DNA of 64,000 nt. Origin: Pseudomonadota bacterium (GTDB lineage: Bacteria; Desulfobacterota; Desulfobacteria; Desulfobacterales; Desulfolunaceae). The position numbers were made by a program, and so were the translations under genes. Under the pieces are notes generated by a model. That model ran no database searches and was not told where the DNA came from. It saw only the letters and a program-made list of their open reading frames with translations. The first letter of the stretch is position 1. Each line of letters begins with the position of its first letter. Shown here piece after piece: positions 27,436 through 36,671 of this stretch. Where the stretch lies: positions 1 through 64,000 of the forward strand of contig JAHIRD010000092.1 in the NCBI GenBank assembly GCA_018818835.1. The letters run 5' to 3'.

Positions 27436-28455
27436 TCACCCCCCGATGGAAGACATGAAATCCTTTACGGAATAAGTATCACCACTCTGAAGACAGTGTT
27501 TTTCGTGTTTTAAAAGGGCGGCCTTTTGAAACAGATGAATAAGATCCTCATCACTGCCGCCGCTCCTCAAAATACCACCGATATCCAAGGTCTGGTCTGA
27601 CAAGAGACAAAGCCTCAACCGTCCGTCTGCAGTTAATCGTATCCTGTTACAGGTCTGACAGAAATGCTGGCTGACTGGACTGATGAATCCGACTTCCCCC
27701 AGGGCGCCCTGAATTTGGAAACGGCGGGCAGGCCCATCTTTGCCATCCTGTTCCAGGGGGGTGAGGAGGCCCAGTGATCCAATTTTTCGTTTGATTTCCT
27801 GGGTCAAAAGTGTTCGGCTGGTCTTGAACGTCGGGCTGCCGATGGGCATATATTCAATAAATCGTATATGAAAAGGATATGAGAACGTCAGTCTGGCAAA
27901 GTCGATCAACTCGTCTTCGTTGACTCCGGGAATGGCCACGACATTTATTTTGATGGGTGAAAAGCCCATGTCCCTGGCTTTTGATATGGCATGCCAGACC
28001 TGATCAAATCCATCTTCCCCGGTGATTTTGCGAAAACGTTCCCGCTTCAAAGAGTCCAGGCTGATGTTCAATCGTTTGATACCCGCATTCCGGATCCGGT
28101 CCAGGTGCTGATCAAGAAGCATGCCGTTGGTGGTCAGGGACACATCTGAAAGTCCGGGAATGGCTGTCAGTCTTTTGAGGAAGTCCGAGATTCCCTTGCG
28201 GACCAGGGGTTCTCCCCCGGTGATGCGGATTTTAGTGATTCCAAGGGCAGCACCCACTTTAACAATGCGCAGAATCTCTTCGTAACGGAGTATGTCGCTG
28301 TGCTGAAGCTTGGGATGAGGGCCGGGGGAAAAACAGTATGTGCATCTCAGATTGCATTTGTCAGTCACGGAGATGCGCAGATAATTCAAGGTACGGTCGA
28401 ATCTGTCAACAAGACTACCGGGCGATTTTCCCTGTTGGTCATCCTGATGAGTCAC
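27436..28455 (-). CDS. moaA: GTP 3',8-cyclase MoaA
   Basis: MoaA is the radical-SAM enzyme that starts molybdopterin synthesis from GTP. The 339-residue protein has the SAM-cluster motif CNLRCTYC near residue 36, GGEPLVR, the second cluster motif CQTCNRIRLTADGRLRLCL near 280, and the C-terminal Gly-Gly needed for activity. The GTG start overlaps the TGA stop of cobA-hemD (GTGA), so translation is coupled. It is the last gene of fmdB-hemC-cobA/hemD-moaA, linking heme/siroheme and Moco synthesis. Confidence 0.96.
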   Translation of the reverse strand: MTHQDDQQGKSPGSLVDRFDRTLNYLRISVTDKCNLRCTYCFSPGPHPKLQHSDILRYEEILRIVKVGAALGITKIRITGGEPLVRKGISDFLKRLTAIPGLSDVSLTTNGMLLDQHLDRIRNAGIKRLNISLDSLKRERFRKITGEDGFDQVWHAISKARDMGFSPIKINVVAIPGVNEDELIDFARLTFSYPFHIRFIEYMPIGSPTFKTSRTLLTQEIKRKIGSLGLLTPLEQDGKDGPARRFQIQGALGEVGFISPVSQHFCQTCNRIRLTADGRLRLCLLSDQTLDIGGILRSGGSDEDLIHLFQKAALLKHEKHCLQSGDTYSVKDFMSSIGG

Positions 28456-29993
28456 ATTGCCTCTGTTTCCCCGGTTTTTTGGTAATGATCCAAAATGGCC
28501 TGTGTCAGACCGGGTATGGTAAAATTTTCAGCGCAGATACCCACATGGAACCCAAGCTCTTGAGCGGTTTCGGCTGTGATAGGGCCAATACATGCCACAG
28601 TCACATGCTTCATGATGTCATTTGTCTCGCCTTTTGGAAGAAGAGCCGCAAAGTTTTTGGCTGTGGACGAACTGGTGAATGTGATCACATCAATATCGCC
28701 TTGCCTGATCTGCTGAATCAGTTCATCGATTTTATCTGTGACCTCCAGGGTCTCGTAGGCCGTGACCTCATCCACATGGGCGCCCATGTTCCGGAGTTCA
28801 ATGGGAAGAACGGGCCGGGCTTCTTTGGCTCTTGGAATCAGGACCCGTTGCCCAGTCATTGCTTCGCTTTGAAATGCAGTAACCACCGATTCTGCCTGGT
28901 AGCTTTCAGGGATAATATCCGAGTTCAGTCCGAAATCACGCAGGCGTTGGGCTGTTGCAGGCCCGATGCAGGCTGTTTTGATGGTGTGCAATCGCCTGAC
29001 ATCATGGCCCAGGGCAAACAGACGTTCAAAAAAGTGGTGAACCCCGTTGACACTGGTGAAAACGATCCAGTCATAGTCTTTAAGATGCAAAATAGCCTGA
29101 TCCATGGGGCCTGGATCCGATGCGTCCACCACACGGATGGACGGTGCTTCGATGCAATGGGCACCCAGGTCAGACAGCTGTTTGACCAGATCGCTGGCTT
29201 GTTTCCTTGCCCGTGTGATGATCATTCGTTTTCCGAAAAGGGGCTTGTTTTCAAACCATTGCATGGTGTCCCTCAAGGAAACAACCTGGCCCACCACGAT
29301 GATGGACGGTGATTTCAGTTGGGCCTTCCTCACATTGTCCACGATGGTTTCAAGGGTTCCCGTAACGGTCTGCTGGTTGGATGTGGTGCCCCACCTTACA
29401 AGGGCCACAGGGGTATCCTGGGGTTTTCCACAGCCCACGAGTCTCTTGACGATCAAGGGAAGGTTTTTTACACCCATGAGAAATACCAGGGTGCCTGATT
29501 TGGATATCGCGTCCCAGTCGATGTTGGACGCTTCTTTTTCCGGGTCTTCATGACCTGTGACAAGGGTTAGTGTGGCGGTGAATTTTCTGTGTGTCAGGGG
29601 GATTCCCGCATAGGCCGGAGCTGCAATGGCAGAGGTGACACCCGGCACGATTTCAAAGGGAATACCTGCTTCAACCAGGACCTCGGCTTCTTCTCCACCA
29701 CGGCCGAAAATAAAGGGGTCACCTCCTTTGAGACGGGTGACCACCAGGCCTTCCCGGGCCTTTTTGACCAGAAGGGCATTGATTCCGTCCTGGGACAGGG
29801 TGTGGTCGCCGCCTTTTTTCCCCACGTAAATCATGTCGATATGATCCGGTGCATGGCCCAGAAGGGCGGGGGAGGCCAGATAATCGTAAATAATGACATC
29901 GGCCTTTTCGATGCATTCCTTGCCTTTGACGGTGATCAATCCGGGATCACCGGGTCCGGCTCCCACCAGATAGACCTTTCCTTTAGATTTCAT
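28452..29993 (-). CDS. Uroporphyrinogen-III C-methyltransferase/uroporphyrinogen-III synthase fusion
   Basis: This 513-residue fusion joins a CobA-type SUMT domain over about residues 1-245 ([42 protein letters not shown]) to a HemD domain over about 255-500 ([37 protein letters not shown]). It cyclises hydroxymethylbilane to uroporphyrinogen III and then methylates it to precorrin-2. This route leads to siroheme for sulfite reductase and to heme d1-like or alternative heme pathways. The start overlaps the last codons of hemC; an ATG 6 nt upstream is possible. Confidence 0.95.
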   Translation of the reverse strand: MKSKGKVYLVGAGPGDPGLITVKGKECIEKADVIIYDYLASPALLGHAPDHIDMIYVGKKGGDHTLSQDGINALLVKKAREGLVVTRLKGGDPFIFGRGGEEAEVLVEAGIPFEIVPGVTSAIAAPAYAGIPLTHRKFTATLTLVTGHEDPEKEASNIDWDAISKSGTLVFLMGVKNLPLIVKRLVGCGKPQDTPVALVRWGTTSNQQTVTGTLETIVDNVRKAQLKSPSIIVVGQVVSLRDTMQWFENKPLFGKRMIITRARKQASDLVKQLSDLGAHCIEAPSIRVVDASDPGPMDQAILHLKDYDWIVFTSVNGVHHFFERLFALGHDVRRLHTIKTACIGPATAQRLRDFGLNSDIIPESYQAESVVTAFQSEAMTGQRVLIPRAKEARPVLPIELRNMGAHVDEVTAYETLEVTDKIDELIQQIRQGDIDVITFTSSSTAKNFAALLPKGETNDIMKHVTVACIGPITAETAQELGFHVGICAENFTIPGLTQAILDHYQKTGETEAM

Positions 29994-30921
29994 GTGCATT
30001 CTCTTTCAATTGATCCAGTATGGTTTTCGCTCCCCGGTCCAGCAGTCTCTCTGCCAGGGTAATACCCAACTCAACGCTTTGATCGATTGGGCCGCAGATA
30101 CTGTCTTTGATCACACGGGTCCCATCAAGATCAGCCACAAGGCCGGTCAGTTGCAGGGTCTCACCCTCCAAGGTTCCGTTGGCAGCCACAGGCACCTGGC
30201 AACTGCCTTCCAGTCGATGTAAAAATGCCCGTTCGCCGGATACAACCTTATGGGTTTCTCCGTGATTTAACGGGGAAATCAGGGACTCCACCCGGGCATC
30301 GTTTTGTCTGATCTCAATACAAAGGGCTCCCTGGCCCACAGCTGAAAGAATCAGATCCTGTTCAAGATATTCGGTAATCCGATTTTCATAGCGCATACGG
30401 AGAATCCCTGCAGCCGCAAGAATAATGGCGTCAAATTCTCCGGAATCAAGTTTTCGCAAGCGTGTTTCAAGGTTCCCCCGCAAAGGGATGATTTGAATAT
30501 CAGGCCGTGAGTGCATGATCTGGGAGCTTCGACGGAGACTGCTTGTCCCCACTTTGGCACCCAGGGGAAGATCTTTAAGCATGACCTTGTTGTTTGAAAT
30601 AAAAACATCCAGGGGGTTTTCCCGCACAGGAACAGCCCCGATGGTAAGGCCCTCTGGGATGTCGGCAGGCATGTCTTTCATGCTGTGGACAGCAAGATCA
30701 ATTGCACCGGAAAGAAGGGCTTCTTCGATTTCTTTGACAAATAGCCCCTTACCGCCCACCTTGGCCAGGGGGACATCCAGAATCTTGTCCCCTTTGGTTT
30801 TGATGATCACGATCGCAACCTCAAGGGCAGGATCGTTTTTTTGGAGTTCGTCCTTGACCCAATGGGCCTGCCACAGAGCCAGTTTGCTGCCTCGGGTTCC
30901 TATCTTCAGTGCCCCGGCCAT
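29983..30921 (-). CDS. hemC: Hydroxymethylbilane synthase (porphobilinogen deaminase)
   Basis: HemC polymerises four porphobilinogens to hydroxymethylbilane. From this ATG the protein is 312 residues and begins MAGALKIGTRGSKLALWQA, the expected start. The longer frame upstream is shadow of fmdB. Motifs include HSMKDMPADIPEGL near residue 80, GTSSLRRSSQI near 125 and the dipyrromethane-cofactor cysteine in LEGSCQVPVAA near 240. The ATG is 1 nt after the fmdB stop codon and the 3' end overlaps cobA-hemD by 11 nt. Confidence 0.96.
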   Translation of the reverse strand: MAGALKIGTRGSKLALWQAHWVKDELQKNDPALEVAIVIIKTKGDKILDVPLAKVGGKGLFVKEIEEALLSGAIDLAVHSMKDMPADIPEGLTIGAVPVRENPLDVFISNNKVMLKDLPLGAKVGTSSLRRSSQIMHSRPDIQIIPLRGNLETRLRKLDSGEFDAIILAAAGILRMRYENRITEYLEQDLILSAVGQGALCIEIRQNDARVESLISPLNHGETHKVVSGERAFLHRLEGSCQVPVAANGTLEGETLQLTGLVADLDGTRVIKDSICGPIDQSVELGITLAERLLDRGAKTILDQLKENAHEI

Positions 30922-30922
30922 G

Positions 30923-31153
30923 TTAATGACACCCTGCGCAGCTGCTGGCCGAACACCCCGAGCAGGACGATGCGGACGCCGACGTGCTTGTGGTCTGGCC
31001 GCTGCTGTTTTTACTGTGAAAACCACAGGCAGACATCTGTTGTTTAATTCTGGGGCTTTTGCACTTGGGGCAGGTATCGGGTCCTTTCCCCCCCAAGACA
31101 AGATATTCAAAGGACTTGCTGCAGTCCTGGCACGCGTATTCGTATATGGGCAT
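30923..31153 (-). CDS. FmdB-type zinc ribbon protein
   Basis: This 76-residue protein begins MPIYEYACQDCSKSFEYLV and has a second CPKC pair, the zinc ribbon of the FmdB/CxxC_CXXC_SSSS family. A Ser/Cys/Gly-rich tail (SSCSGCSASSCAGCH) follows. Such proteins are linked loosely to transcription of formamidase or formate genes, but the function is not established. ATGAGGTGAG precedes the start. It heads the hemC operon with a 1-nt gap. Confidence 0.88.
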   Translation of the reverse strand: MPIYEYACQDCSKSFEYLVLGGKGPDTCPKCKSPRIKQQMSACGFHSKNSSGQTTSTSASASSCSGCSASSCAGCH

Positions 31154-31202
31154 AGCTCACCTCATTGACTTGTCCTCTGCCATGGGGCAGGGAAACTAAT
31201 AT

Positions 31203-31225
31203 GAAAAAAACGCCCTTAGGGGCGT
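31203..31225 (-). terminator. Terminator after gmhA
   Basis: On the minus strand ACGCCC and GGGCGT pair around 4 nt, followed by a run of seven T. It lies 55 nt after the gmhA stop. Confidence 0.8.
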
Positions 31226-31279
31226 CAGGTGCAAAATAATAATCATTCATCCGGATAAAAGCAACCCGTTAAGTTTCCT

Positions 31280-31870
31280 TTATTTCGTTTTTGCGGAAAA
31301 GGCCATGGGAAAAAGGATGCGGTCCACCAGGTCACAAAGGATGTGGCCCATGGTTATGTGGCACTCCTGGATGCGGGCAGTCACAGGCGAATCCACCCGC
31401 AGAACTAAGTCACACAGGGTTGAGATGATTCCCCCCTGCCCGCCCATGCCCAGGGTTGTCAAACCTTTGTCTTTAGCATACTCCAATGCTTTGACCACGT
31501 TTTTAGAATTGCCGCTGGTGCTGATGCCCCAGGCCATGTCACCGGGCTGGCCAAAGGCCGCAACCTGTTTGATGAATACATCATCAAAATGGTAATCATT
31601 GCCGATACTTGTCAGAATGGAACTGTCCGTGGTCAATGCCAGGACCGCAAGGGGGGGGCGCTCGATCTGAAAACGGTTCACGAATTCTGCTGCAATATGC
31701 TGGGCATCTGCCGCACTGCCGCCATTCCCGAAAATCAGAATCTTGTGCCCGGAGGTCAGGCATTCAGCCATGGTTTCTGCGGTTTTGATCAGGGTGTCAA
31801 GGCTGTTTGTAATACTTGTTCTCTTGACCTCAAGGCTCTCATTGAGGGTATTTATAATAATGTCTTTCAT
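31280..31870 (-). CDS. gmhA: Phosphoheptose isomerase GmhA
   Basis: GmhA converts sedoheptulose 7-phosphate to D-glycero-manno-heptose 7-phosphate for the LPS inner core. The 196-residue SIS-domain protein has GNGGSAADAQHIAAEF near residue 50, STSGNSKNV near 118 and the metal-site segment ECHITMGHILCDLVD near 170. Its ATG overlaps the selA stop codon by 4 nt (ATGA), an unusual partner for this gene. A terminator follows. Confidence 0.94.
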   Translation of the reverse strand: MKDIIINTLNESLEVKRTSITNSLDTLIKTAETMAECLTSGHKILIFGNGGSAADAQHIAAEFVNRFQIERPPLAVLALTTDSSILTSIGNDYHFDDVFIKQVAAFGQPGDMAWGISTSGNSKNVVKALEYAKDKGLTTLGMGGQGGIISTLCDLVLRVDSPVTARIQECHITMGHILCDLVDRILFPMAFSAKTK

Positions 31871-33294
31871 GGTTTCAAATTCCTTAAAATAAAATCCAGG
31901 GCATCACGGATCAAGTCCGGCTCATCAATCTGAAGTGTCCGGGGATCAAGGATGATCAAATCATTTTCAATGCGTGCGATCAGAGGGGGGCAGCCACTCC
32001 TGAGTCGTTGTTCAAGCTCATGGGTGGACAGGCCTGCCATGCGTATTGCCACACAGGTGCTGGGAAGTTCAAGAAGGGGCAGGGAGCCTCCTCCAGCCTT
32101 GGAAAAAAGATCCAGGCTCTGGATTTCGATCCGTGGGTCATCCAGCTCCCGGATTTTTTTTATAATCAGGTCCGAAAGGACGTTTGTCTGTTTTTTACTC
32201 ATAGTAAGCATGCGTAAGGTTGGGATCCGGGAGATGGCCTTTTCTTCATCCAGGTAAAGGCGCAAGGTGCTTTCCAAGGCAGCCAGGGTCATTTTATCGA
32301 TACGCAGGGCACGGGTCAGGGGGTTCTTTTTGATGGCGTCCACCAGGTGCTTTGATCCGATAATGATACCTGCCTGGGGGCCGCCCAGTAGTTTGTCTCC
32401 GCTAAAGGTGACTATGTCACAGCCTGCAGCCACGGATTCCTGAACCGTAGGCTCTTTGGCCAGCCCATACTTTGAAAAATCCACAAAGGTGCCACTGCCA
32501 AGATCCTCCATGACGGGTATGGCGTGCTCTCTTCCTATGGCCACCATGTCGGTGAGGGAAACGCTGGCCGTAAAACCCTGAATACTGTAATTGCTGGTAT
32601 GCACCTTTAGAAGAAGACCTGTTTTTTCAGTGATGGCCCGGGTATAGTCCTGTGGGTGGGTCCGGTTGGTTGTGCCCACTTCTTTTAAGAAACCGCCGCT
32701 TTTTTCCATGACGTCGGGGATTCGAAACGAACCCCCAATTTCCACCAGTTCCCCCCTGGAGACAATGACTTCTTTGCCACAGGCCAGGGTGTCCAGGCAC
32801 AACAGAACAGCTGCCGCGTTATTATTGACTACCAGGGCGGATTCCGCACCACTGATATCGCATAAAAGGGATTCCACGGCACTGTACCGAAGACCGCGTT
32901 TTCCTGTTTCAAGGTTGAGCTCCAGATTGGAATACCGTGATGCGATGTCCGTGATGTGGGCCAGGGACTCTTCGGCCAGAAGAGAACGTCCCAGATTGGT
33001 ATGGATCACCACGCCGGTGGCATTGATGACCCGTTTTAGATTAAGGGTCATGCGAGCCTTGATTTCTTTTCCCACCCGCTCGTCAATCATTCCGTCAAGA
33101 AGGTCAAGGTCAGGGATATGGAGTCTGTCTTCAATAATGGCGGATCTCATCCCATCAATGGTCAATCGGATGGCCTGAAGAATCACACGCCTGGGCACCT
33201 CCTGGTAATCGGAAGATACGCTGAGACGTTCAATCATGGTGTCCACGCCGGGAAGTTTTTTTAGCAGATCCTGCTGCTGGGGTTTAAGGGGCAT
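31867..33294 (-). CDS. selA: L-seryl-tRNA(Sec) selenium transferase
   Basis: SelA converts Ser-tRNA(Sec) to Sec-tRNA(Sec) with selenophosphate. The 475-residue PLP enzyme has the family's LPGVDTMIERL opening, NATGVVIHTNLGRSLL near residue 90, and the PLP lysine in TFSGDKLLGGPQAG near 290. A TTG 18 nt upstream is an alternative start. Its presence shows that the organism makes selenoproteins. selB, selC and selD are not in the window, and I saw no gene here with an obvious in-frame TGA selenocysteine codon. It overlaps gmhA by 4 nt. Confidence 0.96.
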   Translation of the reverse strand: MPLKPQQQDLLKKLPGVDTMIERLSVSSDYQEVPRRVILQAIRLTIDGMRSAIIEDRLHIPDLDLLDGMIDERVGKEIKARMTLNLKRVINATGVVIHTNLGRSLLAEESLAHITDIASRYSNLELNLETGKRGLRYSAVESLLCDISGAESALVVNNNAAAVLLCLDTLACGKEVIVSRGELVEIGGSFRIPDVMEKSGGFLKEVGTTNRTHPQDYTRAITEKTGLLLKVHTSNYSIQGFTASVSLTDMVAIGREHAIPVMEDLGSGTFVDFSKYGLAKEPTVQESVAAGCDIVTFSGDKLLGGPQAGIIIGSKHLVDAIKKNPLTRALRIDKMTLAALESTLRLYLDEEKAISRIPTLRMLTMSKKQTNVLSDLIIKKIRELDDPRIEIQSLDLFSKAGGGSLPLLELPSTCVAIRMAGLSTHELEQRLRSGCPPLIARIENDLIILDPRTLQIDEPDLIRDALDFILRNLKP

Positions 33295-33433
33295 ACGCTC
33301 ACTTGGTTCCAATCGGTTTTATAGCTGTTTCAACAAGGGCCCTGACGTCTGTAACCTTTAGTACGTATCATGACGCGTCTTATCTGCAAACAGATTTATT
33401 GTCAATGGGATGGGGACGGGTTTCAGGGTATGA

Positions 33434-34786
33434 TCAAACAATCATTTCCGGGTTTGCCGTGAGTGCATGGAGCGGAATCATATCTACAATTTCAGGGAAG
33501 TCTGTAAGGGAAAAACCGTTCCTTTCAAGAAGCATATTAAACTGGGACGTATCCACACGGCTTAAGTAGGGGCCTGCACTGAACATATGAACCAGAAGGT
33601 TCGCCAGGGCGACGATATCAACCGTGGCATTTTTCCCGGTGTATTGTTCCAGGCGATGATGAAAGAAGATGGTTTGTTTAACGCTTTCGGGCAGTAACCA
33701 TTTTTCGGCCAGTATATTCCCTATGGCGGTATGGTCGGTGCCGAGATACGTATTTTCAAGGATGAGACTGGTTGTTGATTGATCTTGGTAATCCCTGTAA
33801 AACAAGGGGGCGACATCGGACACAAACTGATCTAACACGATTTTGCCAATATCATGGAGTAGACCTGCGGAATAGGCAGAAAAAGGATGGGATCTCCCGG
33901 TTTTGAGGGCCAGTTTTTCGGCAATGAGGGCAACGCCGATGGCATGGTGGTATAAACCGCCCTTAACCAATGAATAACCCTGGTTGTGGTTTGAAAATAG
34001 ATTTTTAACCGTAATGGCGGTAACGATTCGGGCCAGATTGTCCCGGCCGATGATCAATAGGGCGTCATCAATGGAGTCGATGCCGCCTTTGCCTGAAAAA
34101 ACAGCCGAATTGCAGTATTTTAAAACCTGGCCGCTGATCACTTGGTCTTTTTTGACTTCATGGGACAGGGTGGACACATGGGAGGTGTCTTCGTTGATGA
34201 TACGAAGAATTTTGAGGGCCACCTGGGGAATGGGCTTAATGGATTCCATCACGGCATCAATTTTTTCCGGAGTGATCAGGGGCGATTCCAGGGCAGTGCC
34301 CCCGGTTGTATAGGATGGGCTGATGGTCACCGACCAGTCCGTCATATCGAGATCCAGGCGGCAGGTGAAAAACCCACCGGTTTCGGCCCGATCCACCCTT
34401 ATATTATATTTGGCCAGGATCTTTCTAACCGTTTCAGCCGTTCGTCCGCCAATATCCAGATTGATGTCCTGGTGACTGATGGCACCGGAAAAGGCCCCAC
34501 CCGCAATGCTTACCCTGAGGTTTTTGAGGGATGCGCCCATGGTTGTCAGTGTGTTCAGAAAAAGAGGCAAACCTGTGGACGCATATTTCCCTTCGTCTCC
34601 CTCTCGGCATCGCGTAATGGGTGCAGGTAAAAGGAAGTGGCTCAACCCACCAATATTTTTTTCAGGATCATAGGCAGCGACGCCCACGCATGAACTTAAA
34701 AATGCCTGGAGGATCAGGGGTTTTGATGTGTCGCATACAAAGGTTCCGGACGGGACATGCATTGTTTTAATGTGTTTCATGGGCAT
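33434..34786 (-). CDS. CheD-like domain fused to HDOD domain
   Basis: Residues about 1-150 align well by eye with CheD chemoreceptor glutamine deamidases: SSCVGVAAYDP (Cys33), GLSHFLLPAP (His50), SIAGGAFSG, and the AETGGF region. The threonine six residues before the catalytic Cys in Thermotoga CheD is Gln27 here. Residues about 175-380 form an HDOD domain (IPQVALKILRIINEDTSHVS, LLIIGRDNLARIV, GLLHDIGKIVLDQFVSDVA) of the kind used in signalling scaffolds. GAG lies 7 nt before the internal ATG at 34780, an alternative start. No chemotaxis genes adjoin it. Whether the CheD part is catalytic or only protein-binding is open. Confidence 0.85.
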   Translation of the reverse strand: MPMKHIKTMHVPSGTFVCDTSKPLILQAFLSSCVGVAAYDPEKNIGGLSHFLLPAPITRCREGDEGKYASTGLPLFLNTLTTMGASLKNLRVSIAGGAFSGAISHQDINLDIGGRTAETVRKILAKYNIRVDRAETGGFFTCRLDLDMTDWSVTISPSYTTGGTALESPLITPEKIDAVMESIKPIPQVALKILRIINEDTSHVSTLSHEVKKDQVISGQVLKYCNSAVFSGKGGIDSIDDALLIIGRDNLARIVTAITVKNLFSNHNQGYSLVKGGLYHHAIGVALIAEKLALKTGRSHPFSAYSAGLLHDIGKIVLDQFVSDVAPLFYRDYQDQSTTSLILENTYLGTDHTAIGNILAEKWLLPESVKQTIFFHHRLEQYTGKNATVDIVALANLLVHMFSAGPYLSRVDTSQFNMLLERNGFSLTDFPEIVDMIPLHALTANPEMIV

Positions 34787-34905
34787 CTCGTGATGGTCAG
34801 TGTGGAGAAAACAATGAATGAAGATTTGGTGAACCTAATTGTTTATACTATATCATGACGTCTCCCGTGTTTCAATCTTTAAGCTCAATCTGAAAAAAAG
34901 AAAAA

Positions 34906-34990
34906 AGCCTCTTTATGAATGGTTGGATATGGGGTATTTATCGAAAAATTCAAGTCCATGGTCTTTCCATGAACCTTAAAAGAGGAGGCT
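34906..34990 (+). promoter_or_regulatory. pyrF leader with an inverted repeat covering the ribosome site
   Basis: AGCCTCTTT at 34906-34914 can pair with AAAGAGGAGGCT at 34979-34990 with a 3-nt bulge. The second arm contains the pyrF Shine-Dalgarno AGGAGG (34983-34988). A small CATGG/CCATG hairpin lies between the arms. This could hide the ribosome site; it is inference only. Confidence 0.35.
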
Positions 34991-34993
34991 CGT

Positions 34994-35713
34994 TTGAAAA
35001 AAGCAAAGGATTATATCATGTTTCCCCTGGATGTTCCCACATTCGATGACGCCAGGCATTATATCAGGTTGCTTTCAGGCCATGTGGGGTTGTTCAAGGT
35101 TGGTCTTGAACTTTTCATTAAAATCGGGCCGGACATTGTTCGATTCATCCATGATTCAGGCGATGCCGGTGTTTTTCTGGACCTGAAGCTTCATGATATC
35201 CCTGCAACCGTGGAGCGTGCTGCCCGGGTCGTTGGCGATTTGGGCGTGGCATTTGCAACAGTTCATTGCGGAGAATCCGTTCACATGCTTGAAGCGGCGG
35301 TCCGTGGAAGCAACGGGAACACAAAGATCCTGGGGGTGACGGTTCTGACCAGCATCAGTGCCTCAGACATAGAGCATGCCGGTTACAAGGAATCCTACTA
35401 TCATCACATGGCAGATCTGGTTGTCAAACGTGCGCGCGACGCTCACAACGCAGGGTGCGCAGGGGTGGTGTCATCGGGTCTTGAAGTCCCCATGATCAAA
35501 CAGGCATGCGGTTCTGATTTTATCGCCGTAACTCCGGGTATCCGCCCTCTCTGGGATGACGTAAAGGCCGATGACCAGAAGAGGGTCACATCGCCGGCCC
35601 AGGCCATTTTAAACGGGTCGGACTATCTGGTGATCGGTCGTCCAATACGCGACGCCAAGGACCCGGTTCTGGCGGCACAAAGGGTTGCTGATGAAATTTT
35701 AACTGTTCTGTGA
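34994..35713 (+). CDS. pyrF: Orotidine 5'-phosphate decarboxylase
   Basis: PyrF makes UMP from OMP in pyrimidine synthesis. The 239-residue TIM barrel has FPLDVPTFDDA near residue 10, the catalytic FLDLKLHDIPATV near 60, and VTPGIRP plus IGRPI near the phosphate site. AGGAGG lies 5 nt before a TTG start; the first ATG is inside the conserved N terminus, so TTG is used. Its stop codon touches that of the converging TPR gene with no gap. Confidence 0.95.
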   Translation: MKKAKDYIMFPLDVPTFDDARHYIRLLSGHVGLFKVGLELFIKIGPDIVRFIHDSGDAGVFLDLKLHDIPATVERAARVVGDLGVAFATVHCGESVHMLEAAVRGSNGNTKILGVTVLTSISASDIEHAGYKESYYHHMADLVVKRARDAHNAGCAGVVSSGLEVPMIKQACGSDFIAVTPGIRPLWDDVKADDQKRVTSPAQAILNGSDYLVIGRPIRDAKDPVLAAQRVADEILTVL

Positions 35714-36592
35714 TCAGGGGAAGCGTTTAAAAGAAATTTCCTTGCCGTGTTTATCCAGAAGAGCCTTTTTTTTCAGGTTACCAAGCTCATCGTAATAATG
35801 GACGCCGGTGAAATTGAGCATCTTTCCGGTGTAGGTAAATGATTTTTTTGAAATGGTTGAATTGTCATTGTACCAGATTGTGGTCTTGTTCGTGTCGTTG
35901 TCCGAGATGAAAACGGCCGTATGAAAAAGCTCGGTTTTTTTTAGCTGTTCAGCAGCGTCATAATAGTCAAGCCGCCTGAAAATACCTTCGTTTCCGTCAT
36001 AAAAGGGATCTCCCTTGGAGTAGGTTGTCACCAGGGTGTTTCCACCAAATTCATTGGCGACATTCGCCACTTCGACCACCCGGTTGTACTGCTTCTGATT
36101 TTCATCAATAATGGCATTGATCTTTTTCTGCTTGCTCCGGGATGCTTCAATCTGTTGGGAGATTTCACCACTTTTCAGGAGTTTGATGGCATCCATGTCC
36201 CCCAGATCAGCGGCTTTTGTGATGTCCAAAAGTGCCAGTTTTAGTTTATTGACCTTGCTGTAGCACAGTCCCCTGATCAAATAAGAATCTTTGTCCTCGG
36301 GATGCATCATGATCACCATGTCAAAATCCACGATGGCCTTGTAGTAGAGGTTAAGATCATAAAAGGCCAGCCCCCTGTTGTAATAGGCAGGCATGAAATC
36401 GGGGTCTTCATCAATGGCTTTGGTGAATTCGGTGATGGCCTGGGCATACTTGCCCTGACTGTAGTAACGATTTCCCGTGTTCTTATATTTTTCGGCAAGT
36501 TCCGAGCCACATGCAGAAGAAGTCAATCCCCACGTGACAAGGATGAAGACAGATAAGACAATATGTGCTATCTTTTGGCAGAAGCGTACCAT
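35714..36592 (-). CDS. Exported TPR-repeat protein
   Basis: This 292-residue protein has a signal peptide (residues 1-27, ending SSACGS, only a poor lipobox). About three TPR units follow: AEKYKNTGNRYYSQGKYAQA, PAYYNRGLAFYDLNLYYKA and DSYLIRGLCYSKVNKLKLA. A basic helical linker and a C-terminal beta-rich region repeat YYD and GKML-type strands, as in toxin- or MORN-like variants. It probably acts in the periplasm as a protein-binding module. It converges directly on pyrF. Function unknown. Confidence 0.8.
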   Translation of the reverse strand: MVRFCQKIAHIVLSVFILVTWGLTSSACGSELAEKYKNTGNRYYSQGKYAQAITEFTKAIDEDPDFMPAYYNRGLAFYDLNLYYKAIVDFDMVIMMHPEDKDSYLIRGLCYSKVNKLKLALLDITKAADLGDMDAIKLLKSGEISQQIEASRSKQKKINAIIDENQKQYNRVVEVANVANEFGGNTLVTTYSKGDPFYDGNEGIFRRLDYYDAAEQLKKTELFHTAVFISDNDTNKTTIWYNDNSTISKKSFTYTGKMLNFTGVHYYDELGNLKKKALLDKHGKEISFKRFP

Positions 36593-36671
36593 GAAAGGTT
36601 CCGATGACGTTTATTTAAATGGTTAAGGTCGTGACCATTAATCGTATTAATTATTAGTATTTTTAAATAGC

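Noticed and set aside
30923-31110. N-terminal extension of hemC to 31110
   Set aside because: It overlaps fmdB in another frame, and HemC homology begins at the ATG at 30921.
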